From Clostridiaceae bacterium DTU079 (GTDB lineage Bacteria; Bacillota; Clostridia; Acetivibrionales; Acetivibrionaceae), in NCBI GenBank assembly GCA_001512505.1, contig LFSC01000018.1, positions 1 through 38,921 of the forward strand: a DNA stretch of 38,921 nt. The letters are read 5' to 3'. Made by a program: the position numbers and the translations under genes. The notes beneath the pieces are model-generated. The model made no database searches. It saw only the letters and a list, made by a program, of their open reading frames with translations, and had not been told where the DNA came from. This document shows, one piece after another, positions 25,220 to 33,467 of this stretch (position 1 is the stretch's first letter; each line of letters opens with the position of its first letter).

Positions 25220-26254
25220 TTACGCCTGTTTTATCCGCACAGGCTTTAAAAGCCCCAAAGCAGGCTTAACCTTAAAACTCCACAGAGGCTGTATAACGCT
25301 TAACACCTTGACTATTCTGCCCCCGGTTTTCCGTATCAGATTAATATACCAATTGCCGGTAAGACCATACAGCTCAGGGCTTAATTCCTTCAGCATCGCA
25401 TCATACTCAACACAGCGTTTATAGTTGTTTGCCGGTTTGTCGGGCAAATTAGCCAGGCTGTAGTAGTGATCTCTTATAAAGCTAACGAGGAAAAACCTCA
25501 AATACTCCCGGTTCTGCTCTTTCATTTCCACTTCGGAATAATATTTGAAAATCCGCCTGTCCACTCTTACAGTATGGTCATAATTCTTCAACAGGCTGTT
25601 TCTGGCCACGCTTTGATCAGGCCTTCCCAAGAAATACTGGTAAAGCACAATATCGAAAAAGATAATGGAATAAACATAAGGAACCGGCAAAAGGTTGTAC
25701 TCTATGTCCACATAAAAGGTTTTTTCCTGAAGCCGTATGCCGTTATCTTTAAGAACCGATGTCTTGTAGGTAATCGAATGCATAGGAATAACCATCTTCT
25801 TTGCCACAATTTCTGGCCATGAATAATTGCGTTCAAATTCCACATCGTTAAACCGGATCTCTTCCTTTTTATCATCAACCAGATTTACCGTTGCAAAATG
25901 AGTAGCAACCAAATCCGAATCGCAAGCATCTAGAAAATCCACAAGCTTGATTAGGGCATCGGTATCCACCCAGTCATCGGCATCAACCACTTTAAAATAC
26001 TTGCCCGTAGCAAGCTCTATCCCCTTGTTTATGGTAGAGCCATGACCGCCGTTTATTTTATCAACGGCAATAAAAGTCCCCGGATACTTCTCCTCATAGC
26101 CCTTTGCTATTTGAAGTGTCGAGTCCTTTGAGCCGTCATTTATCACCAATACCTCGATTCTGTCCATAATTTTCTCCGAAATAAAAGAATCCAGGCATCT
26201 TCCGATATATTTTTCCATGTTATAGGAAGGCACCACTATCGATAAAGTTTTCAA
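25220..26254 (-). CDS. Family 2 glycosyltransferase
   Basis: A GT-A fold transferase of about 344 aa. Seen are the nucleotide-sugar start MKTLSIVVPSYNMEKYIGRCLDSF, VLVINDGSKDSTLQIA, GHGSTINKGIELATGKY and the metal-binding VVDADDWVDTDAL. A C-terminal region with basic helices follows. I prefer the TTG at 26254 (GAGGTG upstream) because it gives the family start; a GTG at 26263 is the alternative. It probably adds a sugar to the glycan exported by the neighbouring flippase. Donor and acceptor are unknown. Confidence 0.9.
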   Translation of the reverse strand: MKTLSIVVPSYNMEKYIGRCLDSFISEKIMDRIEVLVINDGSKDSTLQIAKGYEEKYPGTFIAVDKINGGHGSTINKGIELATGKYFKVVDADDWVDTDALIKLVDFLDACDSDLVATHFATVNLVDDKKEEIRFNDVEFERNYSWPEIVAKKMVIPMHSITYKTSVLKDNGIRLQEKTFYVDIEYNLLPVPYVYSIIFFDIVLYQYFLGRPDQSVARNSLLKNYDHTVRVDRRIFKYYSEVEMKEQNREYLRFFLVSFIRDHYYSLANLPDKPANNYKRCVEYDAMLKELSPELYGLTGNWYINLIRKTGGRIVKVLSVIQPLWSFKVKPALGLLKPVRIKQA

Positions 26255-26409
26255 CCTTCGCACCTCGCCTCTATTGTCTTTTGCAAATTTTAACTATACC
26301 ACATCGCAGTAGATGCTGCAATAACAGTATAATATCATATAAATATAAAAAATGAAATTACACACTAATTACAATAACCCATCGAAAATATTTTATCCGA
26401 ACAAAAAAC

Positions 26410-26598
26410 TTATCCCTTTTGATTCCTTTTTTCTATAGTATAGCATACAATTGCATTAATACTTCCAATTATTGCTACAATAAATGCTACCCCCATTGCA
26501 GTTACTCTAAATAGGGCATAATTAACTCCTGTCAGAATAACACTTAAAACAGACACTAAAATTAAGAATCTATACGCTTTGGCCTTTCTTTTCTCCAT
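26410..26598 (-). CDS. Small two-helix membrane protein
   Basis: 62 aa, MEKRKAKAYRFLILVSVLSV, with two hydrophobic helices (about residues 10-30 and 33-54) and a basic tail YTIEKRNQKG. A GGGAGG site precedes the ATG. No family recognised. Its own promoter is not obvious. Confidence 0.65.
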   Translation of the reverse strand: MEKRKAKAYRFLILVSVLSVILTGVNYALFRVTAMGVAFIVAIIGSINAIVCYTIEKRNQKG

Positions 26599-26891
26599 AT
26601 CGTTGACCTCCCATAAAAAATCTTATACTTTTTTGAAATATTTAATTTTCCCCGGAGAAAATAAATCCGCTAAAACCATAATCATGGTTTCATATAAATT
26701 ATGTTTTCATTAATTAAAATAGGCATGGTATAGTTTCAGAAAAGTCCCGTGCAAATCCATGTTTCCCTTTAATATGGAATATGTGATGATACGTTACAGC
26801 CTTTGATTCACCATCATTATATTCGTTAATAAATCCTGGTTTCAAAATTTATTTTTCCGTCTATATGCGGTGGGTCTTGTTGATATTTCTA
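26599..26891. other. Intergenic region with a possible degraded reading frame
   Basis: On the minus strand about 26714-26850 a short open frame without a start reads KPGFINEYNDGESKAVTYHH followed by IFHIKGKHGFARDFSETIP. It looks protein-like but has no start codon or ribosome site, so it may be a gene remnant. No strong hairpins or other features are seen. Confidence 0.25.
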
Positions 26892-27176
26892 TTACTTGTT
26901 GATATCTCTATTATCAGATATTATTTTTTCGATATAGTCATATGCTTCCTTTAGTCCGGCGCCTGTAATTTCTCTATATCTTTTAATGGCCTTATTTTTA
27001 TTTCCTTCTGCAATAAATGCTTTTATCTGACTGTCTTCAGCCGGTTCCGGAACACCAAGTTTTTCGGCAATTTTATCCAAAGTAATATTTAAACGTCTAA
27101 TTTCACTTTTTAATTGAAATATTGCAAGATAAATAATTAACAGACCCACACTTATTAAAATTATTTCGTCATACAT
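26892..27176 (-). CDS. Membrane protein with L7/L12 C-terminal-like domain
   Basis: 94 aa: one N-terminal membrane helix (IILISVGLLIIYLAIFQL), a short coiled segment (KSEIRRLNITLDKIAEKLG), then a domain resembling the C-terminal half of ribosomal L7/L12 (IKAFIAEGNKNKAIKRYREI, TGAGLKEAYDYIEKI). TAGGGGGAAC precedes the ATG. Such stand-alone fusions are widespread in Firmicutes, but their function is not known to me. Its neighbours give no functional hint. Confidence 0.75.
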   Translation of the reverse strand: MYDEIILISVGLLIIYLAIFQLKSEIRRLNITLDKIAEKLGVPEPAEDSQIKAFIAEGNKNKAIKRYREITGAGLKEAYDYIEKIISDNRDINK

Positions 27177-27583
27177 ACAGAGTTCCCCCTATATTTGAAA
27201 TATAAAATAATGCTTACTTTTATGTTTAACCCATAAGCTTCCACTTCTTAATTCTATTTTTGATATATAAATTACTTACCGGCATATTTCTCAGTTGGAA
27301 TCAGCTTCGAAAAAATGCCTGGTTTTGCATATCACGCAAGGACTTAATACAATATTTTGGACCTTCTATGTCAACTTGATCTCCTTTAACTCTAACCCTT
27401 ATGGGATTTGCTTTGATCTTCCTTACTGTATTATAATGCCATATTAATTATGGAAGTGCAAGTAAAATCAGTCAATTTCACTCACGTTTGATAGCCCCTG
27501 TTAAAGAAACAAATATAACTTGCCCGGACATAAAATAAATCTCACCCCTTGTAAAAATTATAACTTTTTTAGCCTTTCCTGCA
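27177..27583. other. Intergenic region upstream of asnB
   Basis: A minus-strand frame at about 27301-27426 reads VRKIKANPIRVRVKGDQVDI then EGPKYCIKSLRDMQNQAFF, without an ATG. It lies just after a TATAAT-like box and may be a degraded small gene. Nothing else is recognised before the asnB promoter. Confidence 0.25.
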
Positions 27584-27589
27584 TATAAT
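27584..27589 (+). promoter_or_regulatory. -10 box of the asnB promoter
   Basis: TATAAT at 27584-27589; the expected -35 position (about 27561-27566) has only a weak AACTTT. The start would be near 27596, placing the hexaloop hairpin at the very 5' end of the transcript as in the asnA and GOGAT leaders. Confidence 0.6.
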
Positions 27590-27594
27590 ATAAA

Positions 27595-27655
27595 GCAAGA
27601 CAAAGGCGTCGGGCTTAAACATATTTATGTTTAAACACGGCGCTAATTTTATATT
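27595..27655 (+). promoter_or_regulatory. asnB leader attenuator with AAAGGC hexaloop (ANTAR-like)
   Basis: Hairpin A: GC-aa-GAC, loop AAAGGC (27602-27607), GTC-gg-GC. Competing stem: GCGTCGGGCTTAAACAT (27606-27622) pairs with ATGTTTAAACACGGCGC (27627-27643), two mismatches and one wobble over 17 positions, loop ATTT. It is followed by TAATTTTATATT, a modest U-tract. The two folds share GCGTC. An ATG at 27627 falls inside this stem and is not the asnB start. Confidence 0.7.
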
Positions 27656-27668
27656 GAGGGTGATTTAT

Positions 27669-29504
27669 ATGTGTGGAATTGCAGGAGAAATATGCACGAG
27701 AAAGCAGCCTCTAAGTCATAAAGAGGTATACGAGTCAATGCTAAAGTCGCTGGAGAAAAGAGGCCCCGACCAGAGTGGGATATACCTTACGGACACAGTA
27801 GCTCTTGTCCACTCAAGGCTTTGCGTAATGGATATTGAAAACGGAAAACAGCCCATGTCCTATAAAGATGATTTCTGCGAATATATCCTGGTATACAACG
27901 GTGAACTGTATAACACCGGGGAAATCCGCAGTGAACTCATTAACTTGGGGCATTCCTTCCGGGGGCATTCCGATACCGAGGTGGTTTTGCATTCCTATAT
28001 ACAGTGGGGAGAGGATTGTGCAAGTAAACTTAACGGTATTTTTGCCTTTTCGGTATGGGACAGCAACCGACGCACCCTTTTCTTTGCCAGGGACCGCATG
28101 GGTGTTAAACCCTTCTTCTTTGCTTTGAGAAACGGTAACTTCATATTTGCATCGGAAATCAAGGCTTTGCTTGAGCATCCGTTGATAGAGCCGGAAATTG
28201 ATATAAACTCCATCGCCGAAATTGTACTTATAGGTCCGGGTAGAACCCCGGGATACGGTGTTTTCCGCGGCGTTGAGGAATTGGAACCTGCCTGCTGCGG
28301 AACCTTCTCAGAAGAACACGGTCTTAAAATATGGAAGTATTGGACATTGGAAGCCCGTGAACATACCGACAGCTTTGAAGAAACAGTTCAAATCGTCCGG
28401 GAATTGGTAATCGATTCTATTGAAAGGCAGCTTGTTTCCGATGTCCCCATCGGCACCTTTTTATCCGGAGGCCTGGATTCCAGCCTGATTTCTTCCGTTG
28501 CCGCGAGGTATTTTACCCGCCGAGGGCAAAAGCTTCATACCTTTTCGGTGGATTATATTGACAATGACAAATATTTTAAACCCGGTAAATTTCAACCCAA
28601 CAGCGACAACAAGTACATTGAAATTATGAACGGCTATCTTAATGCGGAAAACCACAAATTTGTCATAAACACCGATGAGTTGGTTGATGCTCTTTATCTT
28701 GCGGTTGAAGCCCGGGATTTGCCCGGAATGGCGGACATAGATTCATCACTGCTTCTCTTTTGTAAAGAGGTAAAGAAATACGTCACCGTTGCTCTTTCGG
28801 GAGAATGTGCCGATGAGGTTTTCGGAGGATACAACTGGTATCGGGACAAAGAAATCCGTGAAAAATACGGCTTCCCTTGGGCACAATCCACCGAATACCG
28901 TGCAGGCTTTTTAAAACCGGAATTTTCAGGGCAAATTGACCCCTTTGCCTATGTGGATGAACGGTACAAAAAAACATTATCCGAAGTACACAAAATACCC
29001 AATGATTCCGCCACCGACAGCCGTGCAAAAGAGATGATGGTTTTGAACCTCAAATGGTTTATGCAGACTTTGCTCGACCGAAAAGACAGGATGAGTATGT
29101 ATAACGGTCTTGAAGTAAGGGTTCCTTTCTGCGATTACAGAATTGTCGAATATCTTTACTCAGTCCCCTGGGAATACAAGGACTATAAAAATTATGAAAA
29201 GGGACTTTTGCGGGAAGCAATGAAAGGTTTTCTCCCGGATGAAATCCTGTGGCGTAAAAAAAGTCCATACCCCAAAACCCATCATCCCGCTTATTTAAGG
29301 GAGGTTTCAAACCGCCTGTCGGAGGTAATTTCCAATCCCAATTCTCCGGTTTTGCAGATCGCCGACAAAAAAGCGCTGGAAAAGCTTCTTGTGAGCGATA
29401 ATCCTGTGCCCTGGTACGGTCAATTGATGACCACACCGCAGACAATTGCTTACTTTTTGCAGATAAACTATTGGATGGAAAAATACAAGGTTCGAATTGT
29501 CTAG
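27669..29504 (+). CDS. asnB: Asparagine synthetase, glutamine-hydrolysing
   Basis: A 611-aa enzyme making asparagine from aspartate with glutamine as nitrogen donor. The class-II amidotransferase domain begins MCGIAGEI, with Cys2 as nucleophile once Met is removed, and includes RGPDQSGIY and SGHSDTEVVL-type blocks. The synthetase domain has the ATP-pyrophosphatase loop FLSGGLDSSLISS near residue 255 and ALSGECADEVFGGY. The ATG at 27669 has GAGGGTG upstream; only this start places Cys at position 2. It stands alone behind a hexaloop attenuator, so asparagine synthesis probably responds to the same signal as glnA. Confidence 0.96.
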   Translation: MCGIAGEICTRKQPLSHKEVYESMLKSLEKRGPDQSGIYLTDTVALVHSRLCVMDIENGKQPMSYKDDFCEYILVYNGELYNTGEIRSELINLGHSFRGHSDTEVVLHSYIQWGEDCASKLNGIFAFSVWDSNRRTLFFARDRMGVKPFFFALRNGNFIFASEIKALLEHPLIEPEIDINSIAEIVLIGPGRTPGYGVFRGVEELEPACCGTFSEEHGLKIWKYWTLEAREHTDSFEETVQIVRELVIDSIERQLVSDVPIGTFLSGGLDSSLISSVAARYFTRRGQKLHTFSVDYIDNDKYFKPGKFQPNSDNKYIEIMNGYLNAENHKFVINTDELVDALYLAVEARDLPGMADIDSSLLLFCKEVKKYVTVALSGECADEVFGGYNWYRDKEIREKYGFPWAQSTEYRAGFLKPEFSGQIDPFAYVDERYKKTLSEVHKIPNDSATDSRAKEMMVLNLKWFMQTLLDRKDRMSMYNGLEVRVPFCDYRIVEYLYSVPWEYKDYKNYEKGLLREAMKGFLPDEILWRKKSPYPKTHHPAYLREVSNRLSEVISNPNSPVLQIADKKALEKLLVSDNPVPWYGQLMTTPQTIAYFLQINYWMEKYKVRIV

Positions 29505-29573
29505 TATAGTTATTCGGATGTTAATTATACGTAAGATAAAAGAATTCCGAAAAACTTTAGCTTTGTAAATACA

Positions 29574-29657
29574 GAGCCTGTAGATACACCGTGGAATCGG
29601 GCACAACTAATTTTGAGGGGATAGATGTAATCCTTTCCACATCGTACTAACAGGCTC
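29574..29657 (+). repeat. 84-nt terminal-inverted-repeat element, copy 2
   Basis: Same length and ends (GAGCCTGT...ACAGGCTC) as the element at 3407-3490, in the opposite orientation. Internal pairing includes GTGGAA/TTCCAC and GGAT/ATCC. The central sequence differs from copy 1, but complementary segments are kept at similar places. It lies 70 bases after asnB and could also end that transcript. No flanking duplication is seen. Confidence 0.6.
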
Positions 29658-29760
29658 TAAAAATTGTGTTTTTCTAAACTTCATAACATCAGCAGTAAGT
29701 ATATAAAATTAATACACTTTTTAGCATAAACACAGGTGAAGAAAAATATAATCATATATT

Positions 29761-30489
29761 TTATAAATTCTGTGTATACAACTGGCGATAAGGATTTTTT
29801 GTATTGGGCTTTAAGACATAAAATTTCTCAGATAAAATCTCATCTATCGAAATATTGAACTTGTCACAGAATTCCTTAATATATCCTTCAATCAAATCCA
29901 TATCATCCTTGCCGGCCTCTTCTACCGACACTTGCGGCGGCAGACCCTCGGGCATTTTGCTGCACCTTAGATAAATCTTTCCTCCATGCATACCTGTTCC
30001 GCAAAAATATCCGACAGGCGGCTTGCCTTCTGCCCCTATTCCCAGTACTACTATTATACCCCCTGCCTGGTATTCGCCCAAAAAGCTTCCGGCTACCCCG
30101 CCAACCACGATGACCGGAACTTTCTCCTTATACTCCTTCATATGGATACCGGCACGATATCCCACATTACCTTTTATAAAAATCTTGCCTCCACGCATAG
30201 CATAACCGGTCGCATCCCCGGCCATACCGTGGATAACAATGGATCCCTCATTCATGGTATCCCCTGTTGCATCCTGGGCATTGCCTTCTACAATTATCTC
30301 ACACCCGTCAAGGTATGCACCCAGGGCATTGCCCGGCACTCCATGAATAGTGATTCTTTTGCCCCCTAAACCGCTGGCAATATAGCGTTGCCCCAAACAG
30401 TTTTCTATAACAATTTCATTATCACTGCATCCCCTGACTTCGTCATTCAGGGTCTGAAAGTGCATATTATACGCATTAATGGTTTTCAT
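29761..30489 (-). CDS. GXGXG-motif glutamate synthase subunit (GltB C-terminal domain)
   Basis: 242 aa equivalent to the C-terminal beta-helix domain of the glutamate synthase large subunit. Regular glycine-rich turns are seen (GLGGKRITIHGVPG, GAYLDGCEIIVEGNAQDATG, MNEGSIVIHGMAGDATG, MRGGKIFIKGNVGYRAG). In split, archaeal-type GOGAT it is a separate polypeptide that scaffolds the amidotransferase and synthase parts. Its ATG overlaps the stop of the upstream flavoprotein frame (ATGA), so translation is coupled. Last gene of the five-gene minus-strand operon. Confidence 0.9.
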   Translation of the reverse strand: MKTINAYNMHFQTLNDEVRGCSDNEIVIENCLGQRYIASGLGGKRITIHGVPGNALGAYLDGCEIIVEGNAQDATGDTMNEGSIVIHGMAGDATGYAMRGGKIFIKGNVGYRAGIHMKEYKEKVPVIVVGGVAGSFLGEYQAGGIIVVLGIGAEGKPPVGYFCGTGMHGGKIYLRCSKMPEGLPPQVSVEEAGKDDMDLIEGYIKEFCDKFNISIDEILSEKFYVLKPNTKNPYRQLYTQNL

Positions 30490-31479
30490 CTTAACACTCC
30501 TCCCAGCATTTGCTCTCTTTGAGTACGGGAAAAAGCCATCAACTGAGGTTTTTCACATATCAGTTCAAAATCAATGGTATCAAGGGGAACCCTCTCCCTG
30601 CATGTATGCATTGGGCAAAAGGGCTAGTACCCGTCTTTCTCCTGTCACCACATCAATGCTTTCGCTGCAGTCTCCCGCTGCATATATATCATCTGCAGAA
30701 GTCCGGCAGTGTTCATCGGTGACAATACCGCGCGCTACCTCTATACCTGCATCGATTGCCAGCTTGGTGTTCGGCCGTACGCCGACAGCCACTACCAAAA
30801 TATCGAAGCTTACGCTCCTACCGCTTTTAAGCACCGCCTTGCCGGGTGAAAAACTAACCACGCTGTCGGACAGTATAAATTTAATCCCTTTGGATTCAAT
30901 ATGCCATTGCACAATAGAAGCAGCGTCCAAATCCAATATACTTGAAAGAATCCTGTCTGCCATATCCACAACGGTAATACTCTTTACTTTTCTCGCAATA
31001 CCCTCGGCACATTTAAGTCCGATCAAACCTGCTCCCATAATAAGAACACGGCTTTTTGGAGATATGGCTTTTTCCAATTCTTTTGCATCGTTCAAGGACA
31101 TAAATGTGAACTTCTTTTCCACGGTGTCAATGCCCTCTATGGGCGGTATAAACGGATCGGATCCGGTGGCAATCAAAAGTTTGTCATAGGGAATCTCCAT
31201 TCCGTCTTCCAAAACCACCTGTTTTTTTCCTTTGTCAATTCTGACCGCTTTCTTTCCCGCAAGCAGTGCAACCTTGTTGTCCTCATAAAAGCTGTCCGGA
31301 CGGTATTTCATTTTCTGCTCGGTGGTCTTCCCACAAAGCAGATAGCTTATTAACGGCCGGGAGTAGGTATGATAATTCTCTGATGATATTACCGTGATCG
31401 ACCCGGTTTTATCAAGTTTCCTGATTCCCTCAATGCAGCCTACCGCTGCAGCAGAGTTTCCTATTATTACATAACGCAC
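30486..31479 (-). pseudogene. NAD(P)/FAD-dependent oxidoreductase, internally deleted and frameshifted
   Basis: Residues 1-295 are a good pyridine-nucleotide disulphide oxidoreductase-like flavoprotein: MRYVIIGNSAAAVGCIEGI (FAD), VLIMGAGLIGLKCAEGI (NAD), IYAAGDCSE. After LLPNAYMQGE the frame reads GSP and stops at 30580. The adjacent frame then carries a family-like C-terminus (PLDTIDFELICEKPQLMAFS, GGVLR) whose stop overlaps the next gene. About 75-80 residues of the usual 410 are missing at the junction. The gene would supply electrons from NAD(P)H to the GOGAT. A GTG at 31479 is the likely start; 31488 is an alternative. It may be a true lesion or an assembly error. Confidence 0.75.
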
Positions 31480-31484
31480 TTTTT

Positions 31485-31913
31485 TCACCTCTCCTCAAAT
31501 ACGATTGCACCGTTAGGGCATCCTGCCACACAAGCAGGCTCACCGCAGGTGTTTTTTACGCACAACTCACATTTTTGAACCGCACCGTCTTCAGACGGCA
31601 TAATTGCCCCATACGGGCATGAAAGAATGCAGGTATAGCATCCCACGCATTTATCCCTGTCAATGGTTATAATACCGTTTTGAACAGTGAGTGCTCCGGT
31701 AATGCAGCCTTTCACACACAGCGGCGATTTACAGTGCCTGCAGCCCACTGCAAAACAAACATTCCCTTTTTGCTCAATGGTAATAAGCGGATTGATTTTA
31801 ACATCCTTAAGGGCTTTTACCATATCGCTTTCTCCCGAATTCGCAAATGCGCAGTTATACTCACAAAGATGGCAGCCCAAACACCATTTTTCATTCACAA
31901 ATATCCTTTTCAC
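31485..31913 (-). CDS. Ferredoxin-like 4Fe-4S electron-transfer subunit of GOGAT
   Basis: 142 aa with four cysteine clusters (CLGCHLCEYNC, CRHCKSPLCVKGC, CVGCYTCILSCP, CELCVKN...CVAGCP), the pattern of HycB/DmsB-type multi-cluster proteins. In split GOGAT operons such a subunit passes electrons between the flavoprotein and the synthase. The start is a GTG at 31913 after GGCGGTGGAG. Its TGA overlaps the start region of the next gene, indicating translational coupling. Confidence 0.88.
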   Translation of the reverse strand: MKRIFVNEKWCLGCHLCEYNCAFANSGESDMVKALKDVKINPLITIEQKGNVCFAVGCRHCKSPLCVKGCITGALTVQNGIITIDRDKCVGCYTCILSCPYGAIMPSEDGAVQKCELCVKNTCGEPACVAGCPNGAIVFEER

Positions 31914-31961
31914 AACTCCACCGCCTTAATCGATTAATTTCTAGAATATCCTATTTGTAAG

Positions 31962-33467
31962 TTATTCCCCGGCATGCTTTATTCCCAATATCTCCAGTTC
32001 CTTTTCAGTCATATCTACGCCTCTGAGCATCAAGCGGTTACCCCGCAAAGCTTCAATGGAATTGATGCCCATTCCGCCCATCATCTCCATAATTTCATGT
32101 TTCCATGCATTAACAAGGTTAACAAGTCTTTGCTTTCCAATGTCGGGGTTGAGGCGTTTTACCAACTCAGGCCGCTGGGTTGCAATTCCCCAGTTACAGC
32201 GTCCCAGTTGACAGCTCCGGCAGAGATGGCATCCCAGAGCCAACAGTGCCGAAGTGGCAATATAAACCGCATCTGCCCCCAATGCAATGGCTTTTACCAC
32301 ATCCGCACTGTTTCTGATGCTTCCTCCTACCACGATAGAGACATTGCCCCGGATTCCCTCGGCACGAAGTCTCGTATCAACGCTTGCCAGTGCAAGCTCA
32401 ATCGGAATACCTACACTGTCCCGGATACGGGTAGGCGCAGCTCCGGTTCCTCCCCTAAACCCGTCAATGGCAATTATGTCGGCACCGCTTCTTGCTATTC
32501 CGCTGGCAATTGCCGCCACATTATGCACTGCTGCTATCTTAACAATTACCGGTTTTTGATAATTGGTTGCTTCCTTCAAAGAATAAACCAGTTGTCTTAA
32601 GTCCTCTATAGAATAAATATCATGATGCGGTGCGGGAGATATTGCATCGCTTCCTTCAGGAATCATTCTGGCCCTCGATACGTCATTTACTATTTTTTCT
32701 CCCGGCAAATGTCCGCCAATACCGGGCTTTGCTCCCTGCCCCATTTTTATCTCTATGGCTGCACCGGCATTAAGATAATCCTTGTGCACACCAAATCTTC
32801 CGGACGCTACCTGCACAATTGTATTGGGGCCGTATTTATAAAAATCTTCATGGAGACCGCCCTCTCCGGTATTGTATAAGATGCCCAGTTCCTGTGACGC
32901 CCTCGCCAAACATTCATGAGCATTATAGCTGATAGAACCGTAAGACATCGCAGAAAACATTATGGGTACCGAAAGCTCAAGGTTGGGAGGCTGGTTTATT
33001 ACCAGGTTGCCCTTCTCATCCCGCTCGATTTTTTCCGGCTTTTTGCCCAGGTACACTCTTGTTTCCATAGGCTCTCTTAAAGGGTCAATGGACGGGTTTG
33101 TAACCTGAGAAGCATTTATAAGCATTTTATCGAAATAAACGGGGTATTCCTTGGGATTTCCCATTGAAGACAGCAACACACCGCCGTTATCCGCTTGTCG
33201 GTATATTTCCTTTATGATTTGGCCGCTCCAGTTGGTGTTTTCTTTAAAAACGTTATCGCTCTTTACTATCTTCAATGCCCTTGTGGGACAAAGAGATACA
33301 CAGCGCTGACAGTTAACGCATTTGGAATCGTCACAAGTCATCATATTCCTTTCTTCATCATATTTATGAACCTCATTGGCACATTGTCGCTCACATACAC
33401 GGCAAACAATGCAGCGGTCCTTATTTCTTGATACTTCATAATCGGAATATATATAATTAATTGCCAT
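31962..33467 (-). CDS. Glutamate synthase FMN/Fe-S domain subunit (archaeal-type GltB2)
   Basis: 501 aa. An N-terminal two-cluster ferredoxin domain (CIVCRVCERQC, CVNCQRCVSLCP) precedes the FMN-binding glutamate synthase barrel. The barrel shows FSAMSYGSISYNAHE, GEGGLHEDFYKYG, KMGQGAKPGIGGHLP, AIDGFRGGTGAAPT and GADAVYIATSALLALG, with CHLCRSCQLGRC for the 3Fe-4S centre. It reductively aminates 2-oxoglutarate with ammonia released from glutamine. The ATG at 33467 has GGAGG eight bases upstream and overlaps the preceding gene by 11 bases. Confidence 0.94.
   Translation of the reverse strand: MAINYIYSDYEVSRNKDRCIVCRVCERQCANEVHKYDEERNMMTCDDSKCVNCQRCVSLCPTRALKIVKSDNVFKENTNWSGQIIKEIYRQADNGGVLLSSMGNPKEYPVYFDKMLINASQVTNPSIDPLREPMETRVYLGKKPEKIERDEKGNLVINQPPNLELSVPIMFSAMSYGSISYNAHECLARASQELGILYNTGEGGLHEDFYKYGPNTIVQVASGRFGVHKDYLNAGAAIEIKMGQGAKPGIGGHLPGEKIVNDVSRARMIPEGSDAISPAPHHDIYSIEDLRQLVYSLKEATNYQKPVIVKIAAVHNVAAIASGIARSGADIIAIDGFRGGTGAAPTRIRDSVGIPIELALASVDTRLRAEGIRGNVSIVVGGSIRNSADVVKAIALGADAVYIATSALLALGCHLCRSCQLGRCNWGIATQRPELVKRLNPDIGKQRLVNLVNAWKHEIMEMMGGMGINSIEALRGNRLMLRGVDMTEKELEILGIKHAGE

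Noticed and set aside
27813..29606. Several long minus-strand ORFs opposite asnB
   Set aside because: They mirror the strongly conserved asnB coding frame and have no start signals or family sequence.
30479..31189. 236-aa plus-strand ORF opposite the GOGAT flavoprotein
   Set aside because: Shadow of the flavoprotein coding frame; composition is not protein-like and no ribosome site is present.
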